Shown: positions 1-7,512 of the stretch, piece after piece
How the letters are laid out: every line of letters starts with the position of its first letter
How positions within the stretch are numbered: position 1 is the stretch's first letter
DNA from: Halopseudomonas sabulinigri
GTDB taxonomy: Bacteria > Pseudomonadota > Gammaproteobacteria > Pseudomonadales > Pseudomonadaceae
Assembly (NCBI RefSeq): GCF_900105255.1
Contig: NZ_LT629763.1
Location: 3,187,001 to 3,251,000, forward strand
Direction of reading: 5' to 3'
Length of the DNA: 64,000 bases
Notes under the pieces: model-generated
The model's database searches: none
What the model saw: the letters and a program-made list of their open reading frames with translations, nothing else
Told to the model about the DNA's origin: nothing
Made by a program: the position numbers and the translations under genes

Positions 1-1219
1 TTGGGTTGTTCAGCGAGTCGTTGCCGTACTGGAAGCCGGCGCGGGCCTGAATGGTCAGCTCTGGCGAACCGTTGGAGAAGCTGGTGTCGGCCAGGTTGCT
101 GAGGCTGGCAGTTACCTCGATTGGAATGATCGGTTGCCCGCTGGTCACACTGGCAAAGGGCACTGCCAGCACCACCAGCTTGTCGCCGGCCTGCATGCCG
201 AAGTCGGCCGCATTGATAATCAGCGCTTCACCGTTGGCGTCAACAGCCAGGGGGTGAGTGGCCAGCCCGTTTTCGTCAAAGGTTACGGTACGGCTGGTGA
301 GGCTCTGACCCAGGTAGCTGGCCGAAATAAACTCGACGCCATCGTCGCCGTCTCTCCCGGTAGCCGGTATGAACAGGTCGACAAAGGGTGCATAGCCCTC
401 TTGGCTGGCGGGGTTGCTGAGGTTGACCGTGAAATTGAACTGATCACCCAGCAGCACGCTACTACCACCGCTGCTGAGGGTGGTGGTGGGTTCGGCGTCG
501 GCCAGCAGGCCATCAAAGGCCGCCACGGCGGCGGCATCGAGCGCCAGGGTTTTGTCGATATCGCCTACGCGGGTTTCCAGTTCCCAGTCGCCACCGGCGG
601 CGATACTGCCGGTATCGTCAGCCGAGGCAGCGACATCGGCCCCGGTCCAGCGCGCCAGTTCAGCCACCAGGGTCTGCCCCGCCTCGCCAGCGCCAATGCG
701 GCAGCCGTAAAGCTGAATGTCGGCGGTCTCGCTGAGTTGGCTCTTCCAGCTCTCCAGGCTATCGGAGATGCCCGCCAGGTTGCTGCTGGTGATGTTACTG
801 CTGCCGAGATTGAACTGCCCGGCGCTGCCGTGTGACAGAATCTGAATGGAGTCGACATCCTGCATCTGTTGCAGCGCGGCGGTAATGGCAGCGATACCGT
901 CTTGGTCGCCGTTGATGATCAGTGCCTGTACGTCATCCGGTAGCTGAGCGGCCAGTTGCTCGTGGTTCTCCACCCGACTGTCGATGACCACCAGGTGGCG
1001 CGGTGCGGCCGCAACAGCGGGGTTGGCCATGGCCTCGGGTTGCAGCGGGGCATGGTCGTCGGTGGTATTGGCGGCGGCGTGGTGGGTAGCGCTGTCGTCA
1101 ATCTGATCTGCCGCGGCGGTCACTGCAGCACCGTCAAACAGAATTCGCTGTTCCAGAGCCATGGCCTGGCTTTGGGGCTTGAGCGGTTTGAACGCGTTGC
1201 TTGACGGCGGCTTCTGCAT
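1..1219 (-). CDS. DUF4347-domain large adhesin-like protein, N-terminal part (partial)
   Basis: This reading frame is open from an ATG at 1219 to the left edge, so about 406 residues of the N-terminus are visible. Near residues 20-33 it carries MALEQRILFDGAA, a form of the LEPR-XLL-type motif found at the start of very large surface or secreted proteins. A DUF4347 domain follows at about residues 75-235, with VVIDSRV, SHGSAGQFNLGSS and LYGCRIGAG. Next comes a region resembling Ig- or cadherin-like repeat modules. A Shine-Dalgarno AGGA lies 9 bases before the start. Family knowledge suggests a giant repetitive adhesin or biofilm matrix protein exported by a type I system. That role is inferred, because the repeats and export signal lie outside the window. 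Confidence 0.85.
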   Translation of the reverse strand, partial: MQKPPSSNAFKPLKPQSQAMALEQRILFDGAAVTAAADQIDDSATHHAAANTTDDHAPLQPEAMANPAVAAAPRHLVVIDSRVENHEQLAAQLPDDVQALIINGDQDGIAAITAALQQMQDVDSIQILSHGSAGQFNLGSSNITSSNLAGISDSLESWKSQLSETADIQLYGCRIGAGEAGQTLVAELARWTGADVAASADDTGSIAAGGDWELETRVGDIDKTLALDAAAVAAFDGLLADAEPTTTLSSGGSSVLLGDQFNFTVNLSNPASQEGYAPFVDLFIPATGRDGDDGVEFISASYLGQSLTSRTVTFDENGLATHPLAVDANGEALIINAADFGMQAGDKLVVLAVPFASVTSGQPIIPIEVTASLSNLADTSFSNGSPELTIQARAGFQYGNDSLNNP

Positions 1220-1279
1220 CGACCCAAATCCTTTGATAGTCTGGTCCCGGTATGCGGAGCGCCGGGCTGGTTACTGCTG

Positions 1280-1315
1280 TTGCGTGCCAATCAGCTCCTG
1301 GAACCGGGCACGCAA
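1280..1315. repeat. 9-bp inverted repeat in the divergent promoter region
   Basis: TTGCGTGCC at 1280-1288 is repeated exactly inverted at 1307-1315, with an 18-base spacer. It sits in the 220-base gap between the divergently transcribed adhesin-like gene and the sirtuin gene. It could be an operator or a 5' UTR hairpin. Nothing else in the gap (1220-1439) is recognisable apart from the two ribosome binding sites. Confidence 0.4.
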
Positions 1316-1439
1316 TGACCACGCTAAGGTATTTGTATAGTCAAGGGTTGGCCGGGCGTAAAGGCAGCAGGCCTTGTTTTAGAGCCGTTTTGCAAAAAGG
1401 TGACGCGGTTCCTGACGACCGCACGAGGATGGCATTTTT

Positions 1440-2228
1440 ATGACGATCACCGGGCCGCCCGGATGGCAAAGTGACCACCTGTTGGCCACTACACTGAGGG
1501 CTTCGCAGCGCGTGCTGGTTTTCACTGGTGCCGGGGTATCTGCAGAGAGCGGTATCGCCACCTTTCGAGATGCACTGACCGGCCTGTGGGCCAACTTTGA
1601 TCCCGCGCGATTGGCCACCGTCGAGGCCTTCGAGCACGACCCAGCGCTGGTCTGGGGGTGGTACGAGTGGCGCCGCATGCAGGTGCTGGCAGCGCAGCCC
1701 AATGCCGCACACCGGGCGATTGCCGATCTGGCCGCCAGCGTCCGCGAGGTCACGCTGGTGACTCAGAACGTGGATGACTTGCACGAGCGTGCGGGCAGCA
1801 TCGGCGTAGTGCATTTGCACGGCAGTTTGCAACAGCCGCGGTGCCACGCCTGCGGCGCCGGTCATCAGCTACCGGAGCAGGCGCCTCGCGAGCCGGACGG
1901 CGGGCGCCGACTGGCGCCACCCTGCTGTGAATACTGTGGCGGTAAGGTCAGGCCGGGGGTGGTGTGGTTCGGCGAGGCATTGCCGAGCGCTGCGCTGGAG
2001 ACGGCGTTTGCGGCGGCCGCAGACTGCGATTTACTGTTGTCGGTGGGTACTTCGGGGGTGGTATACCCTGCCGCGCAGGTGCCGGAAATCGCCCTGCGCG
2101 CGGGCGCCGCGGTGCTGCATATCAACCCGCAGCCACAACTGCTCGGTGGTGGGCGTGAATGGGCATTGGCGGGCACGGCTGCTGAAGTACTGCCTGCGCT
2201 GGTGGCGCAGTTAAATGCGGGGTGTTGA
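1440..2228 (+). CDS. SIR2-family NAD-dependent protein deacylase (sirtuin)
   Basis: 262 residues, a normal length for a bacterial sirtuin. Visible motifs are GAGVSAESGI (residues 30-39, NAD binding), TQNVDDLHERAG with the following HLHGS (catalytic His), and a four-cysteine zinc site made of CHACG and CEYCGG. Y75 and R78 form the YxxR pair that marks class III sirtuins of the SIRT5/CobB type, which remove succinyl or other acidic acyl groups as well as acetyl. This suggests desuccinylase activity. The enzyme would act on cytoplasmic proteins, releasing nicotinamide and O-acyl-ADP-ribose. It appears to be a single-gene unit, with a GAGG about 12 bases before the ATG, and faces a small convergent gene downstream. 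Confidence 0.9.
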   Translation: MTITGPPGWQSDHLLATTLRASQRVLVFTGAGVSAESGIATFRDALTGLWANFDPARLATVEAFEHDPALVWGWYEWRRMQVLAAQPNAAHRAIADLAASVREVTLVTQNVDDLHERAGSIGVVHLHGSLQQPRCHACGAGHQLPEQAPREPDGGRRLAPPCCEYCGGKVRPGVVWFGEALPSAALETAFAAAADCDLLLSVGTSGVVYPAAQVPEIALRAGAAVLHINPQPQLLGGGREWALAGTAAEVLPALVAQLNAGC

Positions 2229-2230
2229 CC

Positions 2231-2259
2231 ATCGGCAGCGGCGTACTGCGGCTGCCGAT
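2231..2259. terminator. Hairpin between convergent genes, possible terminator
   Basis: A perfect 9-bp stem, ATCGGCAGC at 2231-2239 and its complement at 2251-2259, with an 11-base loop. It lies between the ends of the sirtuin gene and the convergent small gene. No T-tract follows on either strand, so intrinsic termination is uncertain. Confidence 0.4.
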
Positions 2260-2266
2260 AACAGGG

Positions 2267-2548
2267 TCAGACGTAGGCTTGCTGACCAAAGCCGCGAGGT
2301 AGCCGTTGCGGCCCGCTGAGGGCCGCCAATCGCTGGCTCCAGGCCGTGCGCCAGGCACTCGTGCTGTGCGCTGCATCGCCCTTACGCGCCGCACGGCGTG
2401 CGGCGTTGCGCTGATCTTTGCGGGCCTGCTTGTACACCTCGGTATTACGGCAGTTGCGGCATTTGACCTTGTTCAACTCGGTGCTGCTGGTCAGGTCGCC
2501 TTCGCGGCCACAGGCAAGCTGACCGTCGTGCATGAAATGCGTCACCAT
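2267..2548 (-). CDS. Small conserved-looking protein with a Cys pair, function unknown
   Basis: 93 residues. A perfect AAGGAG stands 8 bases before the ATG, which supports translation. The N-terminal half holds a single Cys in the LACGREGD segment and then CRNCRN, a CxxC pair that could bind a metal. A basic stretch rich in Arg, Ala and Lys follows (QARKDQRNAARRAARKGD), which might bind nucleic acid. I do not recognise a named family. The gene stands alone, convergent with the sirtuin gene and co-directional with the cache-domain gene upstream, from which it is separated by a strong terminator. Confidence 0.6.
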   Translation of the reverse strand: MVTHFMHDGQLACGREGDLTSSTELNKVKCRNCRNTEVYKQARKDQRNAARRAARKGDAAHSTSAWRTAWSQRLAALSGPQRLPRGFGQQAYV

Positions 2549-2691
2549 GGGTGTTTCTCCTTGTTATAGACAGCGGAGCCGGCAGTACCTGTACGTTGCA
2601 GCAGCACAGTTTTTTGTCTGCGGCACTGTAATCTCTGACCTTGCCGCGCCGGTTAGGTTCTGCATCCCGGCGCGGGCGACCGGCGGGCAAG

Positions 2692-2722
2692 AAAAAGCCG
2701 ACCTGAAAAGGCCGGCTTTTTT
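2692..2722 (-). terminator. Rho-independent terminator of the cache-protein gene
   Basis: A 12-position stem with one mismatch and a GAAA loop, flanked by A5 on the left and T6 on the right. On the minus strand it ends in a T-tract about 50 bases after the stop of the gene at 2770-3648. The flanking tracts would let it work in both directions. Confidence 0.8.
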
Positions 2723-2769
2723 CGAAGGCGCCAGTGCGCGCGGTTGAGCTTTGGCTGGGCGCCGGGCAG

Positions 2770-3648
2770 TTACTCTGCCGCTGGCTCGATTTCCTGGTAG
2801 TAGCCGACCGCGACCAGATAATTACCAACCTTGCGGATCAGGGTTTCCTTTTCTTCCAGGTGCCCGGTGACGGGGTTTGGCCATTCATAGGTGACCGCAC
2901 TCTCGCCGGCGTTGGCGGCATCGATCAGCTTTTGGCCAACCTGAATACCCGCTGGGTTTTTCATGTCAGGGAAGTGAATACCGATCAGTCGGCGGTTGTA
3001 GCCATGCGCCACCATGGTCTGGCTGGTCAGGTCAGCCACAAACACGTAAAGGTCGTCGCGGTTGAACTGGGGATCGAGCTGGTTAATGCGCTGAATAGCC
3101 TGTTGCGGGTTTTCCTGTACTGCCGCGGCAGCGTCGTCGAGCAGTTTTTTTGCAGCCTCGGGGCTGGAGCGCTGCACGAAATAGCCCACAGCAAAAGATT
3201 TGTCGTCATACAGTTGGTAGTAAACCCGCTTGGGCTCCACCTTGCCGTCGCGCCAGTTCATCCAGCGATACTCGTCGCTGTAGATCTTGTCAGAGTCGGG
3301 CTGTTTGAGCGCTTCGGCCAGGTGCTCTTTCAGCTCGTCGTCCAGCAGCGGCGACACGTCGCGTCCGATCAGCGCGGCAGAAGGGCCGCCGGCGGCGAGC
3401 ATGCGCCCATCACGGTCGAGCACGTAGACGTAAAGGTCGCCATCGGTAAACTCGCCCTGGCGGCTGAATTTGGCAAAGGCGGTTTTACCTTCTTCCTTGT
3501 ACAGAGCCACTGCCTTGTTCAGCAGTGCGGTGGCGCGGGCCGCTTCTTCTTCGTAGCCGGGGGCTACCGGGGAGTCTGCCATGCTGGCAGTGGACAGAAG
3601 CGACAGCAAGGCTGCCGCTGCAAGCAGGGCCGGGGTCAATAGTTTCAT
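2770..3648 (-). CDS. Secreted double-cache-domain protein
   Basis: 292 residues. The ATG at 3648 was chosen because AGAGGA stands just upstream and it opens a clear signal peptide of about 25 residues (MKLLTPALLAAAALLSLLSTASMA). Two similar modules follow, each with a cache-like core: one has DLYVYVLDRDGRMLAAGG and the other DLYVFVADLTSQ with VAHGYN. No transmembrane anchor or signalling domain follows, so this appears to be a free periplasmic cache (sCache/dCache) protein. In this family cache domains bind small ligands such as organic acids. The protein may feed a separate sensor. Ligand and partner are not visible. Confidence 0.8.
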   Translation of the reverse strand: MKLLTPALLAAAALLSLLSTASMADSPVAPGYEEEAARATALLNKAVALYKEEGKTAFAKFSRQGEFTDGDLYVYVLDRDGRMLAAGGPSAALIGRDVSPLLDDELKEHLAEALKQPDSDKIYSDEYRWMNWRDGKVEPKRVYYQLYDDKSFAVGYFVQRSSPEAAKKLLDDAAAAVQENPQQAIQRINQLDPQFNRDDLYVFVADLTSQTMVAHGYNRRLIGIHFPDMKNPAGIQVGQKLIDAANAGESAVTYEWPNPVTGHLEEKETLIRKVGNYLVAVGYYQEIEPAAE

Positions 3649-3830
3649 AGGGTTTCCTCTGCGGGATTTGTGACTACTGGGTGGGGCGCAGCCGGCTGCG
3701 CCCTTGTCCAGCTTAGAAGTATACGCAGTCCTGTCTAGCCCCGCGCCGCGCCGTGCGCATTGGTCGCGGTGCTCAGCCGGTGAGCGCAATGTGAAAGCCC
3801 GCTGAAGCGTCAGGCCGGAATGAATCTTGC

Positions 3831-3865
3831 TTTAATTGCTAGCAATTAAATAAATTTTGGCTAGG
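3831..3865. promoter_or_regulatory. Candidate operator pair upstream of the GGT-like gene
   Basis: TTTAATTGCTAGCAATTAAA at 3831-3850 is a perfect 20-bp palindrome. A weaker copy of its core, GCTAGG at 3860-3865, lies with its centre 22 bp further on, just before the ribosome binding site of the gene at 3880. The core recurs as a pair upstream of the ABC-transporter operon (12162-12192). The rest of the 3649-3879 gap shows only the ribosome binding sites. Confidence 0.6.
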
Positions 3866-3879
3866 AAAGAGAGGTTTGA

Positions 3880-5451
3880 ATGCTGGCGCAATCCCACGGC
3901 GGGGTGATCTGTACTCCCCACGGCGAAGCAAGTGCAGCAGGTATGCGGGTTCTGCAGGCGGGCGGCACCGCGATTGACGCCATGCTGGCAGCCAGCGCCA
4001 TGCTGGCGGCGGTGTATCCGCACATGACTGGATTGGGTGGTGACGCCCTGTGGATGATTCACGACAAGCGTGTGCGCACCATTATGGGGATCGGTCAGGC
4101 CGGGCAGCAGCTGCCCGAGGGTGGGGTGATTGGCTTGCGCGGGCCGAGCGCGGTGGCGACCACGGCGGGGGCATTGGCCAGCTGGCAGACCGCGCAGAAT
4201 ATCAGCCGGCAGGAGTGGGGCTCGCGCCTGGGCTGGCAGGACCTGCTCGGGGACGCCGCGCAGGTCGCGCGGACAGGGGCCGAGGTCTCGGCGTCGCACC
4301 TGTTCTGGCAACAGCAGCGGCAAGCGCTGATCGAAACCCTGCCGGATCTCAAGACGCTGTGTCAGGTAGACGGGCGCTGGCTGCAGGCCGGTGACCGGCT
4401 GCGCCAACCGCAACTGGCCAACACCCTTGAGCAGTTGGCGCGGCATGGCGTGCAGGACTTTTATCACGGTGAGCTGGCCAGTGCTTTTGCCGAGCATTTC
4501 ACGCGGATTGGCTGCGGCTTGCGCCGTGAAGACTTGGCAGCGACCCGCGCTGAAGAGCTGGCGCCGCTGTCGATTCGTTATCGGCAGGGCACTCTGTATA
4601 ACGTCGCGCCGCCCTGTCAGGGGTTGTATACCCTGCAAGCCATGGCCGCCCTGCAGCACAAGGCGCTGGCGGCCTGCGGCAATGGCAGCACGCGTTACTA
4701 CCATTATCTGGTCGAGGCGATCAAACAGGGGCTGTTGCGGCGCAATGCTGAGCTATGTGATCCGGCCAGCATCGACTGGGATTACGCTGCCAGCCTGTCG
4801 AGTGGCTGTGGCCGCGATTATGCGGCAATCATTGATGACCAGCGCGCTGCGCCCTGGAGCGAGCCGGGCCGTCCGGCGGATACCATCTGGATGGCCGCGA
4901 CCGATGCGCAGGGTCGCACCGCCTGCCTGATCCAGAGTCTGTTCCACGACTTTGGCTCGGGTTGCGTGATGGGTGACACCGGGGTGCTCTGGCAGAACCG
5001 CGCGGCCGGCTTCAATGCCGCCCCGACCCATCCCAACGCCTGGGCGCCCGGCAAGCGGCCGGCGCATACGCTGAACCCCTCGGCGTATCTGGCAGACAAT
5101 GGCCGCCGGCTGTTTTTCGGTACCCAGGGCGGCGATGGCCAGCCGCAGACGCAGATGGTGCTGGCAACGCAGCTGGTGGACTTCGCGCAACCGATCGACA
5201 AGGCGCTGCGCATGCCACGCTTCCTGTTGGGACGCAGCTTCTTCGACAGTACCGACAATCTCAAACTGGAGGCGGATATCGACCCTGCCGTGGTAACCGG
5301 GCTGGCGCAGATGGGGCATGAGGTGGAAAGCATTCCGGCGCTCAGCCCGTTCACCGGGCAGGCCGGCGCCATCGCCATCGAAACCGATGGCCGGCGGTAT
5401 GCGATGCACGATCCGCGTGGGCAGGGTACGGCGCTGGGCGAGCCTGGCTGA
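3880..5451 (+). CDS. Gamma-glutamyltransferase-family hydrolase (Ntn fold)
   Basis: 523 residues, the usual size for this self-cleaving family. The N-terminus carries the GGT signature (ASAAGMRVLQAGGTAIDA, then MTGLGGD). The predicted autocleavage and catalytic threonine is T335 in ADTIWMAATDAQG, which aligns with the TTHxSVVD region of classical enzymes. FGSGCVMGDTGVLWQN after it matches the small-subunit core. Unlike secreted GGTs it has no signal peptide, so it should be cytoplasmic. Members of this family also hydrolyse other amides, for example oxamate (HpxW). Linkage to an amidohydrolase, an importer and an NTF2-like protein makes an amide hydrolase of a catabolic pathway more likely than glutathione turnover. 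The substrate is not determined. Confidence 0.82.
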   Translation: MLAQSHGGVICTPHGEASAAGMRVLQAGGTAIDAMLAASAMLAAVYPHMTGLGGDALWMIHDKRVRTIMGIGQAGQQLPEGGVIGLRGPSAVATTAGALASWQTAQNISRQEWGSRLGWQDLLGDAAQVARTGAEVSASHLFWQQQRQALIETLPDLKTLCQVDGRWLQAGDRLRQPQLANTLEQLARHGVQDFYHGELASAFAEHFTRIGCGLRREDLAATRAEELAPLSIRYRQGTLYNVAPPCQGLYTLQAMAALQHKALAACGNGSTRYYHYLVEAIKQGLLRRNAELCDPASIDWDYAASLSSGCGRDYAAIIDDQRAAPWSEPGRPADTIWMAATDAQGRTACLIQSLFHDFGSGCVMGDTGVLWQNRAAGFNAAPTHPNAWAPGKRPAHTLNPSAYLADNGRRLFFGTQGGDGQPQTQMVLATQLVDFAQPIDKALRMPRFLLGRSFFDSTDNLKLEADIDPAVVTGLAQMGHEVESIPALSPFTGQAGAIAIETDGRRYAMHDPRGQGTALGEPG

Positions 5452-5583
5452 TCGTGGCTCTGACGCTGTGGTCGCCAGCGCGGCGCAAGCGGCCGGTTGT
5501 ATCAGCCCGTTGCGCAGGGTGATAATGCGCTACTGCTAGCCATCGCCCTTTTGCCCAGACCAAAAGGGTCCGACGAGAGAATC

Positions 5584-6279
5584 ATGGTCGCGAAAACCCA
5601 AACCGCCAAACAAGCCGAAGTTCAGCGTATTTTCGATGCGCTCTCCAAGGCAATTGCCCAGCACCGCCTGCGGCCGGGCACCCGGCTGGTCGAGGCGCAG
5701 ATCGTTGAAGCGCTCAAGGCCAACCGCAATCACGTGCAGAGCGCGTTGCAGCGGCTGGCGTTGCAGCGCATTGTGACCATCGAGCCGAACCGGGGCGCGC
5801 TGGTGTCGCAGCCCAGTGCTGCCGAGGCGCGGGATGTGTTTGTGGCGCGGCGGGCGATTGAGCGGGCGATTGTCGAGAGTATTACGCCTGCCGCCATGCA
5901 CAAGCACCGGCAGCGAGTGAGCAACCATGTGTGCAATGAGCGCAAGGCGACCGACTCCACCGACCGCCGCGACATCGTGCGTGAGCTGAGTGAATTTCAT
6001 CTGATGCTCGGCGATCTCAGTGGCAATCAGGTGCTGAAGGAAATTCTGGCCAACCTGATGGTGCGCAGCTCGCTGATAGTCGCGCTTTACCAGCGCAATG
6101 ACGTGCCGTCCTGCGCCTCGGACGAGCACGAAGAGATTCTCGCCGCGCTGGAGCAGGGCGATCATGGGCGCGCCGTGCGGGTGATGATCGAGCACCTCGA
6201 TGAGCTGGAAAGTCAGCTCGACCTGAACGAGGTGCCCGCCGCCGAGATAGACCTACGCCAGGCGCTGTCCGATCTCTAG
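5584..6279 (+). CDS. GntR-family regulator, FadR/FCD subfamily
   Basis: 231 residues from the ATG at 5584, preceded by GAGAGA. An upstream in-frame start at 5497 gives an unlikely N-terminus. Residues about 10-70 form the GntR winged helix (ALSKAIAQHRLRPGTRLVEAQIVEAL and NHVQSALQRLALQRIV). The rest is an FCD ligand-binding domain with the metal-ligand pattern in EFHLML, DEHEEIL and MIEHLDEL. It lies 130 bases after the GGT-like gene. Its 3' end overlaps the convergent amidohydrolase gene by 27 bases. The likely role is ligand-responsive control of the 3.8-12.7 kb locus through the shared GCTAGC palindromes. That link is inferred from position and symmetry only. Confidence 0.85.
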   Translation: MVAKTQTAKQAEVQRIFDALSKAIAQHRLRPGTRLVEAQIVEALKANRNHVQSALQRLALQRIVTIEPNRGALVSQPSAAEARDVFVARRAIERAIVESITPAAMHKHRQRVSNHVCNERKATDSTDRRDIVRELSEFHLMLGDLSGNQVLKEILANLMVRSSLIVALYQRNDVPSCASDEHEEILAALEQGDHGRAVRVMIEHLDELESQLDLNEVPAAEIDLRQALSDL

Positions 6280-7512
6280 CGGCTGATGCCGGTGCGGAGC
6301 CAGCAGCTGCGGCTGCTCGCGCACAAAGGTCTGGCGCCCGGCCTTGAAGCCCATCAGTGGTGCCTTGATCTGCGCGACCACCGCCGCCGCACTCGGGGCA
6401 TCAAACACCACAAAATCCGCCTTGCAGCCGGGTGTCAGGCCGTAGTCCGGCAGCCGCAGCAAGCGCGCCGATTCAGTTGAAACCCAAGCCAGACAGCGCA
6501 GCAATTCGGCCTCGGTAGCCAGCTGGCTGACGTTGGCAAACAGGTTCGCCTGACGCACCAGCGAGGCATCACCGTAGGGCGTGAAGGGGTTGTCGATGTT
6601 GTTGGTCGAGAGCGAGCAGGTCACGCCGCACTGATCCAGTTGCGCCAGCGGCGCCAGGCCGCGTGGCTTGTTGTGGAATAGCTCGCGGCCGGTCAGAAAC
6701 AGGTCGGTGCTCGGCAGGCAGGTGACATTCACCCCGGCTTGCGCCAACTGCGCCGCCTTGGCCAGCAGTTCCTCGCGGGGTAGTGCCGAGAGCTTGGTGA
6801 CGTGGCCTACCGTAACGCGGCCTCGCCAGCCGTAGCGTTCGGCGCATTCGATAACCTTGTCGATGCCCATCTGCTGCGGGTTCAAATCAAAGTCGAGATG
6901 AAAGTCCAGGTCGCAGTTGTGCGCCTGCGCCAGCGCGAACAGGCGTTCTATTTGGCCATCAGGGTCACTGTCGGTGTAGGGGCAGCCGCCCAGCAGATCG
7001 GCGCCTTGCTGCAGCGCGCGCACCAGCAGCGCCTCGGTGCCGGGGTTGTTGAGCATGCCCTCCTGCGGGAAAACACAGATTTGCAGGCTGATGGCCCAGG
7101 CGTAATCCTCGCGCAGTCGCAAAACCGCGTGCAGCCCGGTCAGGCCGATCTGCGGGTCGATTTCCACGTGGGTGCGCATGTGGGTGGTGCCTTGCAGTAT
7201 GGCCTGCTCGAGCACCTGCGCGCCGCGCTGGTAAACGTCCTCTTCGCTAAAGGCCGCCTTGGCCTGCCGGGTCTGCTCAACCGCTTCGGCGAGGGTGCCG
7301 TGCTGCAGCTGGCAGCGGCTCATGATGCAGGCCTTGTCCAGGTGGATATGGGTTTCCAGCAGGCCGGGTAGCACCAGTTGGCTCTGCAGGTCGAGGCTGG
7401 CTGGTGTTTGTCCGGTACTGAAATCGCTGACGAAGTAGCCATTTTCAATGCGCAGCTCGCACAGCTCGGCCTGTTCCGGCAGGCGGGCGTTGATCAGGCG
7501 TAAGGCGGTCAT
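6253..7512 (-). CDS. Cytosine deaminase-like amidohydrolase (COG0402 type)
   Basis: 419 residues. Metal and active-site segments typical of the amidohydrolase superfamily are present: HIHLDKA near residue 57, THVEID, DFHLDFDL and VGHVTKLSAL. The late position where E. coli CodA has a metal-binding Asp (GHDDV) reads STNNIDNPFTPYGD here. This is a variant seen in a CodA-like subgroup of unknown substrates, so cytosine itself is not assured. The enzyme would deaminate or ring-open a cyclic amide or amidine imported by the adjacent transporter. The ATG overlaps the stop of the transporter fusion gene (ATGA), so they are co-translated, and this is the last gene of the operon. Confidence 0.82.
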   Translation of the reverse strand: MTALRLINARLPEQAELCELRIENGYFVSDFSTGQTPASLDLQSQLVLPGLLETHIHLDKACIMSRCQLQHGTLAEAVEQTRQAKAAFSEEDVYQRGAQVLEQAILQGTTHMRTHVEIDPQIGLTGLHAVLRLREDYAWAISLQICVFPQEGMLNNPGTEALLVRALQQGADLLGGCPYTDSDPDGQIERLFALAQAHNCDLDFHLDFDLNPQQMGIDKVIECAERYGWRGRVTVGHVTKLSALPREELLAKAAQLAQAGVNVTCLPSTDLFLTGRELFHNKPRGLAPLAQLDQCGVTCSLSTNNIDNPFTPYGDASLVRQANLFANVSQLATEAELLRCLAWVSTESARLLRLPDYGLTPGCKADFVVFDAPSAAAVVAQIKAPLMGFKAGRQTFVREQPQLLAPHRHQPLEIGQRLA

